Assembly (NCBI GenBank): GCA_030593665.1
Contig: JAUVGS010000073.1
Coordinates: 1-8,142, forward strand
Reading direction: 5' to 3'
From: Chitinivibrionales bacterium
GTDB lineage: Bacteria > Fibrobacterota > Chitinivibrionia > Chitinivibrionales > JANQEN01
Length of the DNA stretch: 8,142 nucleotides
Below the pieces are notes generated by a model that saw nothing but the letters and a program-made list of their open reading frames with translations, was not told the origin of the DNA and did not search any database. Shown here piece after piece: positions 4,326 to 8,142 of the stretch. Position numbers and translations under genes: made by a program. Positions within the stretch are counted from its first letter, which is position 1. Each line of letters opens with the position of its first letter.

Positions 4326-6982
4326 AAATTACTCCATGAACGAAAATCTTCAATAATACGTGCCAGGCTGAAAAGGCACTGAGAGTCGGTGCGACTGGCA
4401 TAAGCACACAACGCTGCTTTCTTGACCGCATGCTGATGTTCCATAGGCTTCCTATTACCGCCCCGATTCCACCAAAAGTTCAGTTGATTCTCAGAAGGAT
4501 AATCCACCATGTTGAAAATCATTCTAACGAGGTCATGGACTCCACCGTAAGCATCGAAAAGACGCAGACGAGAGTTTCGAGAAGTATGTCCCGCATCGGT
4601 ATGCGACCAGACATCTGCACTGACACCCCCCGCTGTGAGTTTGTCACGTAAAAGTTGTGCGAATGAACCTTCACCCATGGTATTTCGCAATCCCAAACAA
4701 CTTACGAAACGAAGGCGGTCAGGGTATGTAGTGGGAGGTGTTATCTGTAATGTCTGGCATGTCGTCTCAGAAAGGATCTGCGGATCACCACCATATTTTA
4801 GAAGGTTCTTGGCATAGTTATTACCTCTCATTCGACGTATTTCTTGAATAATCCTCCTGTTAACCGTCTGCAAACGCGTTATCTCCGAACGTAGGTCTGT
4901 TCGCTGTTGATCGGAAAGGAGCGAGTGCGTTCCTCCCAATTGAATCATTTGGCGCATTCGGTCTGTCAATGCCCCGGAATAGGCTGTTGTTGAGATAATT
5001 TTACGTCGCTGAGAATCACCGAGGGTGATAATATCTCTAAGTTCTTCCCCGGATGATGTATTGTGTCGAAGCCTATTGCGTAAACCTCTGCGACCGCGTA
5101 CCAGTCTATTCCTACGGTTTGTATCGTTTTGTAAGCGTTGTCGCATCTGTCGAATACATGAGGTCAGGCGGAATCTTGTCGGATCGGAGCTACCACCTGT
5201 ACTACATGCAAACAACGTAATCACCGATTGAGAGCAAAGGTGTTGGGAAAAATTATTTATAAAAGTTGTTCCATTAGCGGAGTTCAATACCGTTTTGCTC
5301 AACCATACCCCATGTATAGCACTTGTAGTTGATGACAGGTCGGGTCTGAATTTCAATCCAGAAGATCGAGATCCATGCGTGAAAATGATGTAGCGAAATA
5401 TTTTCGGCAAACCTGCAGTGTCAAATGAATAGGGATGTGATACTCGCAAAGCATCACAGAGCGCAGTAAAATTTGTCCGAATGGATGTTCGAAGCAGATT
5501 TAAATAATTTGGAATGTCATTGTAGTGCCCTATTAGTTTGGCCCCTTTTATTATATCGTTTCCACTTTCCGACAAGGCTAAAAAACCGAATTCAGTAGAT
5601 AGTGCTCTTGAATTTCTCGGAAACTCGACGTCGTTATATAAGTTGTGAATAGTATTCACGGTAGGTGTTATTATTCGCACCGATGCGGATTGAGCTCGTT
5701 CAATTGCTTGCAGTTCGAGAACCCCGCAAACATTGCCATGGTTCTCCTGCTCAGTGGTTAGAGTGTGTATCGTTGCTGTAAGGCCGAATTGCGTACGAAA
5801 GTAGTTGATTAGATTGGTTGAGCTGGTGGATGCTCTCAAGACCGGAATATGGGTCGTCAGGCGCACATTCCATTCATCGAAGGAATGTTTCATCTGCTTT
5901 TTTTTAACAATCAGTGTTGGTTGTCTTCCACGTCGTCGGCGTCGTCGCCACCGATCAAATGTGTTTTTCCAGGAGCGCTTATGCTTAGCAGTTGGCTCCA
6001 GCCATGAAAGGGGAGTAGATCCTCCCGATCTATTACTCACATTCAGAATGTAATAGGCCCTTTCCCTTTGCCACCTTAGCTCCTTTTCGATATTATCCCA
6101 TAAGGCTTGCTCTTCCGTTGTTGAGAGAACAGGAAGGCTGTTGGTTGATCGCAATGTGGGGACACGACTTCGTTGACTTTGCAGAAAAGTGAGAGCCTGC
6201 TCGGTCCCGCTGTCGAGTTGTTCAATGAGTTGGTCGTTGAAATGTTTATGCTTTGTCCGCGTGTCATCGTCCCCATCACTTAATAGACGAGAGTAATTTG
6301 CGACTGTCAACCCACCCTCTTCAATCTGCAAACGAACTAGATTTTTTATGCTGTCAACAAATAATATAGGATATCCGAATTGCCGGTTTGTGTAGTCAGT
6401 GTCGCCGGATGGTTGGCTGTTGGAGCTGATGATAATCCCCAGTTCCCATGTTGCTTCAAACTCACCCGTCATTAGCACAGATCGCTCCACAAAGGATTCT
6501 TGTCCCCCGGAGATAGTCTTATAACGTAGTGTTAACGACGGTTGTGTTGGCTGAGAAGGCTGTGTGATGCCAGAAGGATCCGTACAGATAAAATCGTATG
6601 CATTCCTCTGGCGCCGAACAAATCCTCTAAGCGTACCTAGATATTCATTCGTATTTCCACCGCTTCTTCCATCGGTCTCGTCTTCGTGGTGGAACCACTC
6701 ACTGAATCGAACTCGCCTGCTTGACTGTTCCCATGAATCCAATTCCCAGAAATGTACGTATACATCTCCTTCAGACGGAAACTGAGCAGTATTCTGGTAG
6801 TAACGAAAGGAGTTTTCCCCTGTTGGTGCAGAAGAACTGAAAGCGAAAGAAGTAGTGCTTCCTGTCCTCCGTGTACTACGTGACAACACAACTTCATAAA
6901 CACTCGTATCGGTATGATGGACAACGGTGCGTCTTCTTCCAGCACGTGTTGCTAAACGAAGTCGTACCATAAGATGAGCCAT
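4322..6982 (-). CDS. large arginine-rich protein with caspase/CHAT-like His-Cys dyad
   Basis: An 886-aa protein without signal peptide or membrane helix. Residues 1-250 are beta-rich with a Gln/Pro/Ser linker (140-150). Residues 240-370 are charged and helical, with six consecutive arginines (346-351). The candidate catalytic part is at 460-810: RYIIFTHGS (530-538) puts His536-Gly537 at the end of a hydrophobic strand, and VITLFACSTGG (587-597) puts Cys593 at the end of the next. That strand-HG / strand-AC layout, 57 residues apart, is typical of caspase-fold (clan CD, CHAT-like) cysteine hydrolases. After a 170-residue Arg-rich stretch, GEGSFAQLLRDKL (770-782) and VWSHTDAGHTSRN (791-803) look like the rest of the fold. 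A GAGG sequence lies 4 nt before the ATG. The gene follows the acidic 194-aa gene by 50 bp and overlaps the exported-protein gene by 4 bp. Enzyme activity is inferred. Confidence 0.85.
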   Translation of the reverse strand: MAHLMVRLRLATRAGRRRTVVHHTDTSVYEVVLSRSTRRTGSTTSFAFSSSAPTGENSFRYYQNTAQFPSEGDVYVHFWELDSWEQSSRRVRFSEWFHHEDETDGRSGGNTNEYLGTLRGFVRRQRNAYDFICTDPSGITQPSQPTQPSLTLRYKTISGGQESFVERSVLMTGEFEATWELGIIISSNSQPSGDTDYTNRQFGYPILFVDSIKNLVRLQIEEGGLTVANYSRLLSDGDDDTRTKHKHFNDQLIEQLDSGTEQALTFLQSQRSRVPTLRSTNSLPVLSTTEEQALWDNIEKELRWQRERAYYILNVSNRSGGSTPLSWLEPTAKHKRSWKNTFDRWRRRRRRGRQPTLIVKKKQMKHSFDEWNVRLTTHIPVLRASTSSTNLINYFRTQFGLTATIHTLTTEQENHGNVCGVLELQAIERAQSASVRIITPTVNTIHNLYNDVEFPRNSRALSTEFGFLALSESGNDIIKGAKLIGHYNDIPNYLNLLRTSIRTNFTALCDALRVSHPYSFDTAGLPKIFRYIIFTHGSRSSGLKFRPDLSSTTSAIHGVWLSKTVLNSANGTTFINNFSQHLCSQSVITLFACSTGGSSDPTRFRLTSCIRQMRQRLQNDTNRRNRLVRGRRGLRNRLRHNTSSGEELRDIITLGDSQRRKIISTTAYSGALTDRMRQMIQLGGTHSLLSDQQRTDLRSEITRLQTVNRRIIQEIRRMRGNNYAKNLLKYGGDPQILSETTCQTLQITPPTTYPDRLRFVSCLGLRNTMGEGSFAQLLRDKLTAGGVSADVWSHTDAGHTSRNSRLRLFDAYGGVHDLVRMIFNMVDYPSENQLNFWWNRGGNRKPMEHQHAVKKAALCAYASRTDSQCLFSLARIIEDFRSWSNL

Positions 6983-7032
6983 AATTCCTCACAATTACAT
7001 ATTGTTATAAAGCTATATTCAGACACCACTAC

Positions 7033-7617
7033 TCATTGGGATGTCCCGACATCATCTGCTTCATTAGCGGTTTCACCGTAAAACGTTTGATCATCGACTT
7101 CTTCATCAACCTGTCCACCTTCATCCGTCTCCTCAGAAGTCCATTCTTCGGTTTCCGTATCACTTAATTCCTCATTATTATATTCCGGTATATTGTCTTC
7201 ATCTTCTTCATCTTCTTCATCAATAGGAATGAATTCCCAATCATCATGTTCATCCGACACGCTCTCCTCTTCAGCCGGCGCATAGAGCACGATCTGGCAA
7301 TCATCTTCATCCTCGGTTGTAACGAGTTGAAACGTACTTTCACCCGCTGTCAGGGTATAATATCCTGCAAGGATCTCTCGATAATTGATCATGCCGTTTT
7401 CATCGGTAGTACCAGATTCACTGAAATCGGGTCCTTCGATGGTATAATCCATACCCGCAATGGGAGTATGGTATCTGTAATGCAAAAGCAAAGTAACGAT
7501 ATAACCTTTGATAACTTCATCCATGAGTACGATAACATTATTCCGTGATGTCGTCAATTTTAGATATTGGTTACTATCGGTCCTAGCTCTATGTTGATAG
7601 TTTTCCTGTTGGTTCAT
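7033..7617 (-). CDS. small beta-sandwich-like protein with long acidic tail
   Basis: A 194-aa protein, not recognised as a named family. Residues about 38-103 look like a small immunoglobulin/carboxypeptidase-regulatory-type beta domain: IVTLLLHYRYHTPIAGMDYT, then GTTDENGMINYREI and GYYTLTAG. The G-x-T-D-x-x-G turn and G-x-Y-x-L strand are typical of such domains, including some found in secretion-system-associated proteins. Residues 117-191 are a very acidic, probably disordered tail. The protein begins with a polar Gln/Arg-rich segment and has no signal peptide. AGGAAG (7624-7629) lies 6 nt before the ATG. The gene is the first firm gene of the operon and lies 50 bp before the Arg-rich 886-aa gene. 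The acidic tail could bind or shield that basic protein as a chaperone or adaptor would, or bind calcium; neither is shown. Confidence 0.8.
   Translation of the reverse strand: MNQQENYQHRARTDSNQYLKLTTSRNNVIVLMDEVIKGYIVTLLLHYRYHTPIAGMDYTIEGPDFSESGTTDENGMINYREILAGYYTLTAGESTFQLVTTEDEDDCQIVLYAPAEEESVSDEHDDWEFIPIDEEDEEDEDNIPEYNNEELSDTETEEWTSEETDEGGQVDEEVDDQTFYGETANEADDVGTSQ
7196..7222 (-). repeat. three tandem 9-bp repeats inside the acidic tail
   Basis: On the plus strand the unit TCTTCATCT occurs twice in tandem, followed by TCTTCATCA. On the coding strand it encodes Asp/Glu triplets (DEEDEEDED region). Whole-codon units allow length change without frameshift. Confidence 0.8.
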
Positions 7618-7668
7618 GATTATCTTCCTGATAACTGATAGAAAGTTTTATTATTTTCATACATATTT

Positions 7669-7938
7669 TCAACTACGAATTGTTAATTTCCATTTTACTT
7701 TTCTTAAATTGTCGCTGTCCGGGTAATGCCGGAAATCACTTTCCGGCGTCTTCGGGTAGAATTGCGGCGCACGCCTTCTTAGATAGAGAGTTTCCGATCT
7801 GTACCTTTTCAGTATGTACAGCGGGATCCTAGTTCTACCATAAATCACGTTTCCGCAAAGCCCGCTTCCCATCCCGGACAATCGGTTTTCCCGAGTCCGG
7901 TTGTCGATCATAGCATGTCCTTTCCAGTCCTTCCGCAT
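7669..7938 (-). CDS. possible small basic ORF in the operon leader
   Basis: An 89-aa frame starting MRKDWKGHAMIDNRTREN and rich in Arg, Lys and Tyr, without a recognised domain. The same frame stays open back to a TAA at 8088-8086, about 138 codons in total, but that added part has no ATG, GTG or TTG. This is either a gene that lost its start or an open frame over a structured RNA. No convincing Shine-Dalgarno precedes the ATG; AAGG is 9 nt away. Several strong inverted repeats lie inside it, which speaks for RNA structure rather than protein. Reported because it is the only candidate gene in this 470-bp stretch; a real product is less likely than not. Confidence 0.25.
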   Translation of the reverse strand: MRKDWKGHAMIDNRTRENRLSGMGSGLCGNVIYGRTRIPLYILKRYRSETLYLRRRAPQFYPKTPESDFRHYPDSDNLRKVKWKLTIRS

Positions 7939-8080
7939 ATCCGTGAACCTTAAGCTCCGACCAGCATACAGCCCTTCAAGTAGTTGTTTGACTGAAAACT
8001 CGGTATACAGTGTGGTTTTCTCTGCTACCCGGTTCAGAGTCCGGACAGAGTTCCCCGTAACTGATAGTAATTTGCTTTTC
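7700..8080 (-). ncRNA. hairpin-rich leader upstream of the acidic/caspase-like operon
   Basis: Three clear inverted repeats lie between the promoter and the first firm gene. The best is GCCGGAAA-loop-TTTCCGGC (7728-7747), a perfect 8-bp stem whose loop reads GTGA, a GNRA tetraloop, on the minus strand only. CCGGAC/GTCCGG (7874-7879, 7895-7900) encloses TCGG/CCGA with a two-base bulge. CTGTAC/GTACAG (7799-7804, 7816-7821) has an 11-nt loop. The stretch is also more GC-rich than the flanking spacers. I match it to no known riboswitch, and no T-run terminator follows. It could be a long regulatory 5' leader, an independent small RNA or a decayed gene. Confidence 0.35.
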
Positions 8081-8087
8081 TGAAGTT

Positions 8088-8116
8088 AATATAAAAGCCC
8101 CTCTTCATCGAATCAA
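8088..8116 (-). promoter_or_regulatory. sigma70-type promoter of the acidic/caspase-like operon
   Basis: On the minus strand, TTGATT (8116-8111) and TATATT (8093-8088) are exactly 17 bp apart, close to consensus. Transcription would start near 8081 and run leftward, giving about 460 nt of leader before the ATG at 7617. An additional promoter closer to that ATG, in the AT-rich 7631-7700 stretch, cannot be excluded. Confidence 0.5.
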
Positions 8117-8142
8117 GAAAAAAGCAGTCTGTATATGAATCT

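Noticed and set aside
4322..6982. Calling the 886-aa protein a definite CHAT protease or a type VI effector
   Set aside because: The His-Gly and Ala-Cys elements are present, but spacing, insertion and flanking domains do not match a CHAT protein I can name. No secretion-system gene, PAAR or VgrG sequence is in the window.
7901..8083. Plus-strand open frame of 60 codons at the right edge
   Set aside because: It has a TTG start without a Shine-Dalgarno and runs antisense to the leader and its promoter; nothing in it resembles a protein family.
1..8142. CRISPR arrays, tRNA or rRNA genes
   Set aside because: No regularly spaced direct repeats, tRNA T-loop/CCA patterns or rRNA-like segments were seen on either strand.

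Overview
The window comes from a Gram-negative bacterium. It carries the C-terminus of a TonB-dependent outer-membrane receptor, two lipoprotein-type precursors and an exported protein. The exact lineage cannot be fixed from sequence alone; small divergent GTW-type lipoproteins beside TonB receptors would fit a Fibrobacterota/Chitinivibrionia-like or FCB-group genome, but that is a weak inference. Every full-length gene lies on the minus strand. The plus strand carries only the receptor tail, a possible 21-codon micro-ORF and a group II intron remnant.

Left part (1-2900): a TonB-dependent receptor tail (+) meets a lipoprotein gene (-) with no base between their stop codons. A DUF1640-type coiled-coil membrane protein follows, then a 374-bp gap. 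That gap holds a candidate promoter, a 56-bp inverted-repeat element, a hairpin that would bury the Shine-Dalgarno of the micro-ORF, and a rho-independent terminator. Next come a second, paralogous lipoprotein-type gene and queF (preQ0 reductase, queuosine pathway).

Middle (about 3045-3387, +): a 5'-truncated group II intron. Only the last ~65 codons of its maturase/reverse transcriptase and well-formed domains V and VI remain, including a bulged branch-point adenosine.

Right part (3429-8116, -): a probable operon under a good sigma70-type promoter (8088-8116). It starts with about 460 nt of hairpin-rich leader that may also hold a small basic ORF. The genes are, in order: a 194-aa protein with a small beta-sandwich-like domain and a long acidic tail; an 886-aa arginine-rich protein with a caspase/CHAT-like His-Gly ... 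Ala-Cys dyad; and a 298-aa exported protein whose GTG start overlaps the preceding stop (GTGA). I see no recognised function for the set. The charge complementarity, the candidate cysteine-hydrolase dyad and the translationally coupled exported partner make it the best candidate here for an undescribed system, possibly a protease-type effector with an adaptor and an immunity or partner protein. That functional reading is inference.
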